A stretch of DNA of 64,000 bases from Mageeibacillus sp. UBA6976 (lineage in GTDB: Bacteria > Bacillota > Clostridia > Saccharofermentanales > Saccharofermentanaceae), in assembly GCA_002450155.1 (NCBI GenBank), contig DJYO01000008.1:1-64000 (forward strand), read 5' to 3'. The notes under the pieces are model-generated. The model had not been told where the DNA came from. It ran no database searches and was given only the letters and a program-made list of their open reading frames with translations. Position numbers and translations under genes: made by a program. Positions 43,654-53,278 of the stretch are shown piece by piece (position 1 is the stretch's first letter; each line of letters starts with the position of its first letter).

Positions 43654-45003
43654 ATGATTACACTTGATTATTCCAATGCCCTCCAGTTTATAGGCGGCGA
43701 AGAAGCCTTAGACAGAATGCAGCCTCAGGTTAAGCTCGCATCTGATATGCTTCATAAGAAGAATGGTCCCGGTAACGACTTCCTCGGTTGGCTCGACCTT
43801 CCTACAGCATACGATAAGGAAGAATTCGCAAGGATCCGTAAGGCAGCCCAGAAGATCAGAAGGGATTCCGATATCCTCATCGTTATCGGTATCGGCGGTT
43901 CTTACTTAGGCGCAAGAGCTGTTATCGAGCTTCTCGGTCATTCTTTTGCTTCTGCTACTACAAAGAAGGTTAGAAAGAGCCCGATGATCCTTTTCTGCGG
44001 TAATTCCATAAGTGCTACATATCTTGCAGATTTAATGGATATTATCCAGGGTAAGGATATCTCTATCAATATGATCTCCAAGTCCGGTACGACAACGGAG
44101 CCTGCTATCGCATTCAGGATCCTTCGTGCTTATATGGAAGAAAAGTACGGCAAGGAAGAGGCTAAGTCCCGTATCTATGCCACAACAGATAAGGCAAGGG
44201 GAGCCCTCAAGGGCCTTGCAACAGAGGAAGGCTATGAGTCATTTGTAGTTCCTGACGATGTAGGCGGCAGATTCTCAGTTCTTACAGCTGTAGGTCTCCT
44301 TCCTATCGCAGTTGCCGGCATCGATATCAGAGAGCTCATGAAGGGCGCACGCGATGCTTCAAAGGCATTCAAGAAGCTCCCCTTCGATCAGAATCCCTGC
44401 TATCAGTATGCAGCAGTAAGAAACTGCCTCTTAAGATCCGGTTATTCTACAGAGGTAATGGTAAACTACGAGCCTTCATTCCACTATATGACAGAGTGGT
44501 GGAAGCAGCTCTACGGTGAGTCTGAGGGTAAGGACGGCAGAGGTATCTTCCCCGCAGGTGTTGATAACACAACAGATCTCCACTCCATGGGTCAGTTCAT
44601 CCAGGATGGTGCAAGGATCATGTTCGAGACAGTAGTTCAGATCGATCAGCCCAGGAGATCCTTCGAGATCCCTAACGATCCTGATAACCTCGATGGTCTT
44701 AACTTCCTCTCCGGTATGGATATGAATGAAGTTAATGTAAAGGCAATGCAGGGTACTATCCTTGCTCACGTTGACGGTAAGGTTCCGAACCTCCTTATCC
44801 ACATGCCTGATCAGACAGCTTACTCACTTGGTGAGCTTATCTACTTCTTCGAGAAGGCTTGTGGTATCTCAGGCTATCTTCTTGCTGTAAATCCCTTCAA
44901 CCAGCCCGGTGTTGAGGCATACAAGAAGAACATGTTCGCTCTCCTTGGTAAGCCCGGTTATGAAGACCAGAAGGCTGCTCTCGAGGCAAGACTTAATAAA
45001 TAA
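43654..45003 (+). CDS. pgi: Glucose-6-phosphate isomerase
   Basis: This 449-residue isomerase of glycolysis shows GIGGSYLGARAVIELL, SKSGTTTEPAIAFR, and the active-site Glu/His region around YGESEGKDGRGIFPAG and the final KK. AAGGAGAG precedes the ATG. The 235-base gap upstream is AT-rich (T8 tract near 43569) and may hold the promoter, but I cannot fix a clear -35/-10 pair. A strong terminator follows. Confidence 0.97.
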   Translation: MITLDYSNALQFIGGEEALDRMQPQVKLASDMLHKKNGPGNDFLGWLDLPTAYDKEEFARIRKAAQKIRRDSDILIVIGIGGSYLGARAVIELLGHSFASATTKKVRKSPMILFCGNSISATYLADLMDIIQGKDISINMISKSGTTTEPAIAFRILRAYMEEKYGKEEAKSRIYATTDKARGALKGLATEEGYESFVVPDDVGGRFSVLTAVGLLPIAVAGIDIRELMKGARDASKAFKKLPFDQNPCYQYAAVRNCLLRSGYSTEVMVNYEPSFHYMTEWWKQLYGESEGKDGRGIFPAGVDNTTDLHSMGQFIQDGARIMFETVVQIDQPRRSFEIPNDPDNLDGLNFLSGMDMNEVNVKAMQGTILAHVDGKVPNLLIHMPDQTAYSLGELIYFFEKACGISGYLLAVNPFNQPGVEAYKKNMFALLGKPGYEDQKAALEARLNK

Positions 45004-45032
45004 ATATAATTCCGGTACTTAGAATCCGTAAC

Positions 45033-45068
45033 AAGAAGGCTGTACATATTTGTGCAGCCTTCTTTGTT
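45033..45068 (+). terminator. Intrinsic terminator after pgi
   Basis: A 14-bp stem (AAGAAGGCTGTACA with TGTGCAGCCTTCTT, one wobble) and a short TATT loop are followed by TTGTTG. Confidence 0.85.
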
Positions 45069-45080
45069 GTAGTTAATGAA

Positions 45081-45096
45081 TGATATAATTAGTCCC
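45081..45096 (+). promoter_or_regulatory. Extended -10 promoter giving a leaderless yitT message
   Basis: TGATATAAT (45081-45089) is a perfect extended -10. Seven bases (45090-45096) separate it from ATG 45097, so the transcript should begin at or next to the start codon. No Shine-Dalgarno exists. An upstream ATG at 45076 would lie before the transcript start. Confidence 0.68.
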
Positions 45097-45990
45097 ATGA
45101 ACAAGCTATTTAAACATTGGATAATCCCTTTATTCTTTATTACGGTAGGAGCCGTGCTGGCGGCTTTTGCATTAGAGGAATTCCTGGTGCCATTTACGGT
45201 ATTGGACGGAGGTATCGTTGGAATCTCCATGATAGTAAGCCAGCTAACTAAGCTTCCTTTGGGTCTGCTTACTATAGTACTAAATGCACCCTTTATGGTC
45301 CTGGGCTATAAGAGACTTGGCAAGAGATTCCTTATCAAGGCCATATATGCACAGATAGTATTCTCCACATTCCTGTCCTTATTTGAGGACCTGGAACCTG
45401 TAACGGAGCAGGAGATACTGGTAGTCGTATTTGGCGGACTGATCCTGGGATTGGGAGTCGGACTTATCCTGAGATACGGCGGATGCCTGGATGGTACTGA
45501 GATCGTTGCCATGCTCCTGTCTCATCATGTTGAGCTCTCGGTAGGGCAGATAGTGCTTTTCTTTAATATCCTGATCTACGGGGTATGTGGCTTCCTCTAC
45601 GGGGCTGACAGGGCTCTTTATTCGCTGCTTACATACTTTATCACGTCCAAGATCATCGACTTCGTTGAGAACGGTATGGAGCAGGGTAAGTCAGTCATGA
45701 TCATTACCGATCACGGCGAGGATATAGCAAACCGGATATATGCCCAGCTCGGCAGGACCTGCACCAGCATGGAAGGCAAGGGGCTGGTAAGCAACGGCAA
45801 AAAGACCGTTCTATACTGCGTTATCACCAGAGTAGAGGTCTCTGCGATCAAGAAGATAATTAACGACGCTGATGTATCGGCTTTTGTTACCATATCAGAC
45901 ATTTCTGAGATCATCGGAAGTCATATCAAGCGTAAAAAAAGCACCGCTGCAAAGCAAGCGGTGCCTGTAAAAAGACCTGTTAAGAAGTGA
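45097..45990 (+). CDS. YitT-family (DUF2179) membrane protein
   Basis: This roughly 297-residue protein has about five or six membrane helices in its first 190 residues, including IIPLFFITVGAVLAAFALEEFLVP in parts and LGLGVGLILRYGGCLDGTEI, the YitT signature. A cytosolic DUF2179 domain follows (VMIITDHGEDIANRI, then KTVLYCVITRVEVSAIKKII). Function is unknown, possibly transport. The Lys-rich tail (KKSTAAKQAVPVKRPVKK) is encoded by DNA that also forms the minus-strand leuS terminator. I choose the start at 45097 rather than 45076 from the promoter position. Confidence 0.9.
   Translation: MNKLFKHWIIPLFFITVGAVLAAFALEEFLVPFTVLDGGIVGISMIVSQLTKLPLGLLTIVLNAPFMVLGYKRLGKRFLIKAIYAQIVFSTFLSLFEDLEPVTEQEILVVVFGGLILGLGVGLILRYGGCLDGTEIVAMLLSHHVELSVGQIVLFFNILIYGVCGFLYGADRALYSLLTYFITSKIIDFVENGMEQGKSVMIITDHGEDIANRIYAQLGRTCTSMEGKGLVSNGKKTVLYCVITRVEVSAIKKIINDADVSAFVTISDISEIIGSHIKRKKSTAAKQAVPVKRPVKK
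45934..45964 (-). terminator. leuS terminator inside yitT coding end
   Basis: Read on the minus strand, GCACCGCT (45957-45964) pairs with AGCGGTGC (45941-45948) around an 8-base loop, followed by seven T (45934-45940). It lies 26 bases after the leuS stop and wholly within the yitT reading frame. Confidence 0.87.
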
Positions 45991-48468
45991 TCACTTCGCT
46001 ACGATGTTAGCGAGCCTTCCCTTAACATAGATGAACTTGACGATATTTCTGCCTGCAAGAGCTGCCTCAAGTCTTGCGTCAGACTTTACCATGGATTCAA
46101 CATCAGCCTGCTCAGCATTAGCAGGGATGTCGATCTTGAACTGTACTTTGCCATTGATCTGAACAGCGATCTCGATCTCATCCTTAACGAGGGCAGAGGC
46201 ATCTACCTCGGGCCACTTCTGATTGAATATCGAATAGCCGTTGCCCAGTGTCTCGCACCAGAGCTCCTCTGTAAAGTGGGGAGCGAAGGGGGCTATGACA
46301 AGGAGCAGTGTCTCAACTGCCTTGCGGTAGAATGAGAGCTTGAAGTCAGGAGTCTGGGAATACTTGGTGATGGCATTAAGGAGCTCCATTGTCCTTGCGA
46401 TCGCCGTATTGAACTGGAACTTATCGATATCAGCAGTAGCGCTCTTGACTGTGTTGTTGATAACAAAGTTAAGCTCCTTATCAGCTGATGTAAGCTCAGC
46501 AGGAACAGAGGATTCAGCAGATCCTGCTGCCTGTTCTACAGCATACTCGATCCTTCTTAAGAACTTGACTATTGCTTCGAGTCCCTTGTCTGACCAGGGA
46601 CCACCGTCGACATATGCAAAACCGAAGGCGAGATATGTCCTGAAGACATCTGAACCGTACTTGTTGATATATTCGTCAGGAGCTACGGTATTGCCTCTAG
46701 ATTTACTCATCTTCTGACCGTCAGGTCCCAGGATAACGCCTTGATGTACAAGGCTTGTAAAGGGTTCGTCGAAGTCAACAAGACCCATGTCTCTCATTGC
46801 CTTGGTGAAGAATCTTGCATACAGGAGATGCATGCAGGCATGCTCAGCGCCGCCGACATACTTGTCAACAGGGCAGAGGGTATTGATCTTGGCGCTGTCG
46901 AATATCTTGTCTGCATTCTTGTTGTCGCAGTATCTGAACTGATACCAGGATGAATCTACAAATGTGTCCATGGTATCAGGATCTCTTCTTGCATCACCGC
47001 CGCACTTGGGGCACTTGCAGTTCATGAATGCTTCGCACTTGGCAAGGGGGCTCTCTCCGTCAGGTGTGAACTCTACATCGTAAGGAAGGACCACAGGGAG
47101 GTCTTCTTCGGGAACAGGTACAACACCGCAGGAGGGGCAGTGGATCATGGGGATAGGAGTACCCCAGTAACGCTGTCTGGAGATAAGCCAGTCACGGAGC
47201 CTGTAATTGATCTTCCATTCACCCATGCCGATAGATGCGAGCTTGTCTACGATAGCCTTCTGTGCTTCGTGCATCTCCATGCCGTCGAACTCTCCGGAAT
47301 TGACCAGATAGCCCTTCTTGTCGCAGTAGGGAAGCTCGTCGTCGGTGCCTCTTTCGGACTGGATTACTCTTATGATCTCAAGACCATACTTATTGGCAAA
47401 GTCGAAGTCTCTTGCATCGTGTGAAGGAACGGCCATTACAACGCCTGTGCCGTAGCCTGCTACTACATAGTCAGCAGCCCAGATCGGAACCTTGCGGCCG
47501 TTAAGAGGATGGATGGCATAAGCGCCGGTAAATACGCCTGTCTTCTCACGGGTGGTTGACATACGGTCGATCTCAGTAACCTTTGCAGTTGCCTTCTTGT
47601 ATTCCTCGACAGCCTCTCTGTTCTCTTCTGTAGTAAGCTTTGCGCAGAGCTCTGACTCAGGTGCGATAACCACATATGTAATACCCATGAAGGTATCTAC
47701 ACGGGTAGTGAATACTTCCAGCTTGACAGGGGAGCCGTCTTCGTTAGTGAGGCGCTCTCCGTCCTTTTCCACATAAAGTGCTACCTGGGCACCCTCGGAT
47801 CTGCCGATCCAGTTTGTCTGGAGTTTCTTAGTCTTCTCAGGCCAATCCAGCTTCGGGAGATCGTCTAAGAGCTCCTGTGCATAGTCTGTGATCTTAAAAA
47901 ACCACTGTGTCATGTTCTTGCGGACAACTTCAGATCCGCATCTCTCGCAGGCACCGTCTACGACCTGTTCGTTTGCGAGAACGGTCTTGCATGAAGGGCA
48001 CCAGTTAACAGGTGCGTTCTTTCTGTAAGCAAGACCTCTTTTGTAGAGTTCAATGAAGAACCACTGATTCCACTTGTAGTATTCAGGCTCGCATGTCTTG
48101 ATCTCGTAGTCCCAGTCAACGGTGGTTCCCATAGCCTGGAGTTGCTTCTCCATCGTGGCTATGTTCTTTAGTGTTGAATCCTTGGGGTGGATGCCTGTCT
48201 TGATAGCGTAGTTCTCTGCAGGGAGTCCGAAGGAGTCAAATCCCATGGGATGGAAAACATTATATCCCTGCATCCTCTTAAACCTGGACCAGGAATCTGT
48301 AAGGGAATAATTGTACCAGTGACCTAAGTGAAGGTTAGCGCCGGAAGGATATGAGAACATCTCGAGGCAGTAAAGCTTCTTGCCCTCTGCATCGGGATTG
48401 AACTTATAAAGGCCTGTCTCGGCCCATTTGTCTTGCCATTTTTTGTCGGTGCTTACTGAATAACTCAT
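45991..48468 (-). CDS. leuS: Leucyl-tRNA synthetase
   Basis: This 825-residue class I synthetase has HIGH as HLGHWYNYS, an editing domain near 220-400 (TTRVDTFMGITYVV), zinc knuckles WCPSC and CERCGSE, KMSKS in DGQKMSKSRGNTV, and the C-terminal anticodon and tail domains. AAGGAG lies ten bases before the ATG. No T-box is visible upstream, so regulation differs from aspS. Confidence 0.97.
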   Translation of the reverse strand: MSYSVSTDKKWQDKWAETGLYKFNPDAEGKKLYCLEMFSYPSGANLHLGHWYNYSLTDSWSRFKRMQGYNVFHPMGFDSFGLPAENYAIKTGIHPKDSTLKNIATMEKQLQAMGTTVDWDYEIKTCEPEYYKWNQWFFIELYKRGLAYRKNAPVNWCPSCKTVLANEQVVDGACERCGSEVVRKNMTQWFFKITDYAQELLDDLPKLDWPEKTKKLQTNWIGRSEGAQVALYVEKDGERLTNEDGSPVKLEVFTTRVDTFMGITYVVIAPESELCAKLTTEENREAVEEYKKATAKVTEIDRMSTTREKTGVFTGAYAIHPLNGRKVPIWAADYVVAGYGTGVVMAVPSHDARDFDFANKYGLEIIRVIQSERGTDDELPYCDKKGYLVNSGEFDGMEMHEAQKAIVDKLASIGMGEWKINYRLRDWLISRQRYWGTPIPMIHCPSCGVVPVPEEDLPVVLPYDVEFTPDGESPLAKCEAFMNCKCPKCGGDARRDPDTMDTFVDSSWYQFRYCDNKNADKIFDSAKINTLCPVDKYVGGAEHACMHLLYARFFTKAMRDMGLVDFDEPFTSLVHQGVILGPDGQKMSKSRGNTVAPDEYINKYGSDVFRTYLAFGFAYVDGGPWSDKGLEAIVKFLRRIEYAVEQAAGSAESSVPAELTSADKELNFVINNTVKSATADIDKFQFNTAIARTMELLNAITKYSQTPDFKLSFYRKAVETLLLVIAPFAPHFTEELWCETLGNGYSIFNQKWPEVDASALVKDEIEIAVQINGKVQFKIDIPANAEQADVESMVKSDARLEAALAGRNIVKFIYVKGRLANIVAK

Positions 48469-48503
48469 CTTATAAAGACTCCTTATTATTTAATTAACAA
48501 CTA

Positions 48504-48512
48504 ATTCTATCA
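48504..48512 (-). promoter_or_regulatory. Candidate extended -10 for leuS
   Basis: On the minus strand TGATAGAAT (48504-48512) is an extended -10 upstream of the AAGGAG site. No clear -35 is seen. Confidence 0.5.
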
Positions 48513-48578
48513 CCCAATGCACAAAATTTACAGAAAAAATATCAGCCTTGTATATATAAACTCTTGTGATAAAGACTC

Positions 48579-48607
48579 TTGACACGATTTTACAAAACGA
48601 GTATAAG
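48579..48607 (+). promoter_or_regulatory. gltBD promoter
   Basis: TTGACA (48579-48584), a 17-base spacer and TATAAG (48602-48607). The start is expected near 48614, 14 bases before the hexaloop hairpin. Confidence 0.85.
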
Positions 48608-48627
48608 TTACTTAACTCAATATCAGA

Positions 48628-48683
48628 TAAGCAAAGGCGCTTACTTTCGACATGATGAATGTCGTCGGTAAGCGTCTTTTTTT
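48628..48683 (+). promoter_or_regulatory. ANTAR-type antitermination leader of gltB
   Basis: The hairpin TAAGC-AAAGGC-GCTTA (48628-48643) has a six-base loop with A1 and G4. Its 3' arm is shared with the terminator GCGCTTAC/GTAAGCG (48637-48674), which encloses an inner CGACAT/ATGTCG stem and ends in T7 (48677-48683). The two structures exclude each other. By the ANTAR model, protein binding to the hairpin loop would prevent termination. Confidence 0.78.
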
Positions 48684-48707
48684 GTCTGTGGCGTCGGAGG
48701 AGATATT

Positions 48708-51700
48708 ATGATCAACGATTACAGGTCACAGGTAGTCTATCCAAAGATGGGACTTTATGATCCCTCATTCGAGCACGAGAACTGCGGTATCGGTGCAGTT
48801 GTGGCAATTGACGGCCACAAGGACAGGTTTGTCGTAGACAGCGTGCTCAAGATAGTTGAGACACTAGAGCACAGAGCAGGTAAGGATGCAGAAGGCAAGA
48901 CCGGAGACGGCGTAGGCATCCTGCTGCAGATCTCTCATTCGTACTTTTCTAAACTGGGTATGGATCTCGGAGGTGAAGGTGACTATGGTATCGGCATGTT
49001 CTTCTTCCCCCAGGGGGAAAAAGAATTCGCCTGTGCCAAAAAGACCTTTGAAGAAGTATTGGACTCAGAAGGCCTCGAGCTCATCTGCTGGAGAGATGTG
49101 CCGGTGAATAAGGATATATTCGGAAGCAAGGCAAGAGACAGCATGCCAAATATCTGCCAGGCTTTTATCAAGAGACCTGAGGATGTTGCCGCAGGGATCG
49201 ATTTTGACAGGAAGCTTTATTTTGCACGCAAGGTCTTTGAGAAGAGGAACAGGGATACCTATGTATGTTCCATGTCCTGCAGGACCATCGTGTATAAGGG
49301 AATGTTTCTGGTAGATCAGCTCCGCAAGTTCTATAAGGATCTTGAGAGCAGCGACTATGATTCTGCAATAGGTATCGTTCATTCGAGATTTTCCACAAAT
49401 ACAAATCCCAGCTGGCAGAGAGCGCATCCTAACCGGATGATGGTGCATAACGGTGAGATCAATACCATCACCGGCAACATGAACAAGATGTTGTCACGTG
49501 AGAATATATTAAAGTCTAAATATCTGGAAGGCAGATATGACGATGTATATCCCATGCTGGATTGTGACGGCTCTGACTCGGCAAGGCTCGATAACACCAT
49601 TGAGTTTATGGTCATGGCAGGCATGCCGCTGCCCCTTGCGGTAATGGTGACCATACCCGAGCCCTGGCAGCATATCAGCACCATGAGCAGGGAGATGAGA
49701 GCTTTCTATCAGTACTATGCGACCATGATGGAGCCCTGGGACGGACCTGCATCGATCATCTTCTCTGACGGAGATATCTTGGGAGCGGTCTTGGACAGGA
49801 ACGGACTCAGACCTTCCAGGTATTTTGTTACAAGCGACGGTTATGTTGTCCTCTCATCCGAAGCAGGAGCCCTGGCTGATTTCCCGGAGGAAAAGATCAT
49901 TACCAAGGACCGTCTGCGCCCGGGAAAGATGCTCCTCGTTGATACAAAGCAGGGCAGGATCATCGATGATGAAGAGCTTAAGAATGCGTATGCCTCACGC
50001 AGGCCATACGGTGAATGGCTGAACCATATGCTGATCGAGCTTAAGGAATATAAGATCGAGAACAAGCGCCCCAAGGTTATAGCAGGAGAGGAACTTATAA
50101 GGCTGCAGCGTGCCTTCGGCTATTCTTACGGCAATCTCAATAACGAGATAATCCCTATGTGCCTAAACGGCATAGAGCCTACAACGGCAATGGGTGTGGA
50201 CGCGCCCATCCCGCCTCTTTCCGAGCAGAATCCGCCTCTGTTCGATTACTTTAAGCAGAAGTTTGCCCAGGTTACCAATCCGCCTATCGATTCTATAAGA
50301 GAGTCGGTAATAACGGATACTACGGTATATTTAGGGATCGCAGGCAATATCCTTGAAGACGATGAGAATAACTGCAGAGTACTTGAGATACACAATCCTA
50401 TACTTACAAATCTCGATCTTATGAAGATCCGTGACAGTAAGTTTGAAGGACTCATCACTGCAGATATCTCCATGCTCTATACAAGAGAGCAAGGGCTGAG
50501 GGACGCAATAGACGGCTTGTTCAGACAGGCTGACAAAGCTCATGAAGATGGAGCCACCATTCTTATCCTTACAGACAGGGGTGTCGACAGGGAACATATG
50601 GCGATCCCGTCACTTCTGGCTGTGGCAGCACTTGAGACATATCTTGTAAGGACCAGGATGAATACTGCGATCTCCATTATCCTTGAGACAGCTGAGCCCT
50701 GCGAGGTCCACCATTTTGCGACTCTCTTAGGATTTGGAGCAAGTGCAGTTAATCCTTATCTTGCGTTAGATACTATCCAGGATCTTATAAACCGCGGAAT
50801 AGTGGATAAGGACTATACCCAGGCAAGTGATGCCTACACATCAGCTGTAGTAAACGGAATCGTTAAGATAGCTTCCAAGATGGGTATATCCACGCTTCAG
50901 TCCTATCAGGGATCCAAGATCTTCGAGGCTCTGGGGATCGGGAACGAGCTTATGGAAGCTTATTTCCCTGATACGGTGAGCCGTATCGGAGGGATCGATC
51001 TTAATGACATTGCAAACAGGACCATTAAGCTCCATGATTCTGCCTTTGACCCTGCCGGCCTCGATACCGACAAGGGACTCAGGGTGGTAGGCTGGCATAA
51101 GTCAAGGAGCGGCAAGGAGGAACATCTTTATAACTCGGAGACCATACATCTGCTCCAGCTTGCAACATGGAACAATGATTACGATAAGTTCAAGCAATTC
51201 TCATCTGTTATTAATGCTGAGAATAAACACATAACCTTAAGGAGCACACTTGATTTTGTATATCCGGAGCAGGGAGGGATCCCGCTGTCAGAAGTTGAGA
51301 GCGAAGAATCTATAATGCACCGTTTTAAGACCGGTGCCATGTCTTACGGCTCCATCTCCAAAGAAGCCCATGAATGCATGGCTATCGCAATGAACCGTAT
51401 AGGAGGCAAGTCTAACAGCGGTGAAGGCGGCGAGGATCTCGACAGGATCGAGACCAAGGGATCTGATACTGATACATGTTCTGCGATCAAACAGGTTGCA
51501 TCAGGCAGGTTCGGTGTAACATCCAAGTACCTCATCTATGCAGATGAGATCCAGATCAAGATGGCGCAGGGTGCCAAGCCGGGTGAGGGAGGACATCTTC
51601 CTGCAGGCAAGGTATATCCCTGGATCGCAAAGACCAGACATTCAACTCCGGGCGTTGCTCTCATCTCCCCTCCGCCGCATCACGATATTTACTCAATAGA

Positions 51701-53270
51701 AGATCTGGCAGAGCTTATCTACGACCTCAAAAATGCCAATAAGAAGGCCAGGATCTCAGTCAAGCTCGTATCCGAGGCAGGTGTTGGAACCATCGCTGCA
51801 GGTGTAGCAAAAGCAGGGGCAGGTGTTATCCTTATCTCCGGTTACGACGGAGGCACCGGAGCTGCCCCGGCAAGCTCCATACATAATGCGGGACTCCCCT
51901 GGGAGCTCGGACTTGCCGAGACACATCAGACACTTATAAGGAATGGGTTAAGATCCAAGGTCGTACTTGAGACCGACGGCAAGATGCTCACAGGTAAGGA
52001 TGTTGTGATCGCAGCTATGCTGGGCGCTGAGGAATTCGGATTTGCAACTGCGCCTCTTGTCACCATGGGCTGCGTCATGATGAGAGTATGTAATCTCGAT
52101 ACATGCCCGGTAGGTGTTGCTACTCAGAATCCGGAGCTCAGGAAGCGCTTTAAGGGCAAGCCTGAATATATCGTTAACTTCATGACTTTCATTGCAAGAG
52201 AGATGCGTGAATATATGGCAAGACTCGGCATAAGGACAGTGGATGAACTGGTAGGAAGATCAGACCTTCTCATGAGCAAGAAATACAGCAGTGACAACAT
52301 CAAGTCCAGGATCGACATGTCGGGGATCCTCATGAATCCATATGCGGGAAAGCCTGAAGTAAGACAGCACTTTATACCGGAAATGTCTTACGATTTTAAG
52401 CTCGAAGAAACTGTTGACGAGAAATACATAATCCCCTGGATGCAGCAGGATCTTGAACAGGGGACGCCTTGCTCTATGGATCTTAACGTAACAAATCTCA
52501 ACCGCAGTGTAGGAACTTTGTTTGGATCCAGGATCACAGAGAAATACTACAACAATCTTGAGGAAGATACTTATGTCATCCGGTGTAAGGGTGCCGGCGG
52601 ACAAAGCTTTGGAGCATTTATCCCAAGAGGCGAGACCATCGTCCTTGAAGGCGAGACGAACGACTATTTCGGTAAGGGCTTATCAGGTGGAACACTTGCG
52701 GTATTCCCGCCAAGAAACAGCACCTACGAAGCAAGTGAGAACATCATTGCAGGCAATGTGGCTCTTTTCGGTGCGACATCGGGCAAGGCCTTCATCAACG
52801 GTGTTGCAGGTGAGAGATTCTGCGTAAGGAATTCCGGAGCCAAGGTCGTGGTAGAAGGTACGGGAGACCATGGATGTGAATACATGACAGGCGGCGTTGT
52901 CGTTGTATTAGGCCCTACAGGCAAGAATTTTGCTGCGGGCATGAGCGGCGGGATTGCTTATGTCCTGGATGAGAAGTACGACCTTTATACCAAGCTCAAC
53001 AAGGCTCTTGTCGGCTTTGGCAAAGTCACGGCAGCAGAAGACATTGATGAGCTTAGATCACTTATCGAGCAGCATGTTAAATGGACAGGTTCGACTCTGG
53101 GGCAAAAAATCCTTAACGACTTTGACAGCTACCTTCCCAGATTCAAGAAGGTCATACCTCACGACTACAAGAGAATGCTGGAATCCATCAGTAGATTCAT
53201 GTCTCAGGGACTAAGCTGCGAAGAAGCCAAGATCGAAGCCTTCAAAGAGAATACTGCAAAGAAAGCATAG
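48708..53270 (+). CDS. gltB: Glutamate synthase large subunit
   Basis: This 1520-residue protein makes glutamate from glutamine and 2-oxoglutarate. The N-terminal propeptide (25 residues, ending HEN) precedes Cys26 of the Ntn-type glutaminase (CGIGAVVAI). The central and FMN domains include SYGSISKEAHE, GAKPGEGGHLPAGKV and SGYDGGTGAAPASS. The 3Fe-4S cysteines are in CVMMRVCNLDTCPVG. A C-terminal GltB beta-helix closes it (GAGGQSFGAFIPRG). CGGAGGAG precedes the ATG. The gene lies behind an antitermination leader and is followed eight bases later by gltD. Confidence 0.97.
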   Translation: MINDYRSQVVYPKMGLYDPSFEHENCGIGAVVAIDGHKDRFVVDSVLKIVETLEHRAGKDAEGKTGDGVGILLQISHSYFSKLGMDLGGEGDYGIGMFFFPQGEKEFACAKKTFEEVLDSEGLELICWRDVPVNKDIFGSKARDSMPNICQAFIKRPEDVAAGIDFDRKLYFARKVFEKRNRDTYVCSMSCRTIVYKGMFLVDQLRKFYKDLESSDYDSAIGIVHSRFSTNTNPSWQRAHPNRMMVHNGEINTITGNMNKMLSRENILKSKYLEGRYDDVYPMLDCDGSDSARLDNTIEFMVMAGMPLPLAVMVTIPEPWQHISTMSREMRAFYQYYATMMEPWDGPASIIFSDGDILGAVLDRNGLRPSRYFVTSDGYVVLSSEAGALADFPEEKIITKDRLRPGKMLLVDTKQGRIIDDEELKNAYASRRPYGEWLNHMLIELKEYKIENKRPKVIAGEELIRLQRAFGYSYGNLNNEIIPMCLNGIEPTTAMGVDAPIPPLSEQNPPLFDYFKQKFAQVTNPPIDSIRESVITDTTVYLGIAGNILEDDENNCRVLEIHNPILTNLDLMKIRDSKFEGLITADISMLYTREQGLRDAIDGLFRQADKAHEDGATILILTDRGVDREHMAIPSLLAVAALETYLVRTRMNTAISIILETAEPCEVHHFATLLGFGASAVNPYLALDTIQDLINRGIVDKDYTQASDAYTSAVVNGIVKIASKMGISTLQSYQGSKIFEALGIGNELMEAYFPDTVSRIGGIDLNDIANRTIKLHDSAFDPAGLDTDKGLRVVGWHKSRSGKEEHLYNSETIHLLQLATWNNDYDKFKQFSSVINAENKHITLRSTLDFVYPEQGGIPLSEVESEESIMHRFKTGAMSYGSISKEAHECMAIAMNRIGGKSNSGEGGEDLDRIETKGSDTDTCSAIKQVASGRFGVTSKYLIYADEIQIKMAQGAKPGEGGHLPAGKVYPWIAKTRHSTPGVALISPPPHHDIYSIEDLAELIYDLKNANKKARISVKLVSEAGVGTIAAGVAKAGAGVILISGYDGGTGAAPASSIHNAGLPWELGLAETHQTLIRNGLRSKVVLETDGKMLTGKDVVIAAMLGAEEFGFATAPLVTMGCVMMRVCNLDTCPVGVATQNPELRKRFKGKPEYIVNFMTFIAREMREYMARLGIRTVDELVGRSDLLMSKKYSSDNIKSRIDMSGILMNPYAGKPEVRQHFIPEMSYDFKLEETVDEKYIIPWMQQDLEQGTPCSMDLNVTNLNRSVGTLFGSRITEKYYNNLEEDTYVIRCKGAGGQSFGAFIPRGETIVLEGETNDYFGKGLSGGTLAVFPPRNSTYEASENIIAGNVALFGATSGKAFINGVAGERFCVRNSGAKVVVEGTGDHGCEYMTGGVVVVLGPTGKNFAAGMSGGIAYVLDEKYDLYTKLNKALVGFGKVTAAEDIDELRSLIEQHVKWTGSTLGQKILNDFDSYLPRFKKVIPHDYKRMLESISRFMSQGLSCEEAKIEAFKENTAKKA

Positions 53271-53278
53271 GTGGCGTT

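Noticed and set aside
48469..48707. T-box for leuS
   Set aside because: No GGTGG-ACCGCGG type sequence or stem I on the minus strand. The hairpin there belongs to the gltB leader on the plus strand.
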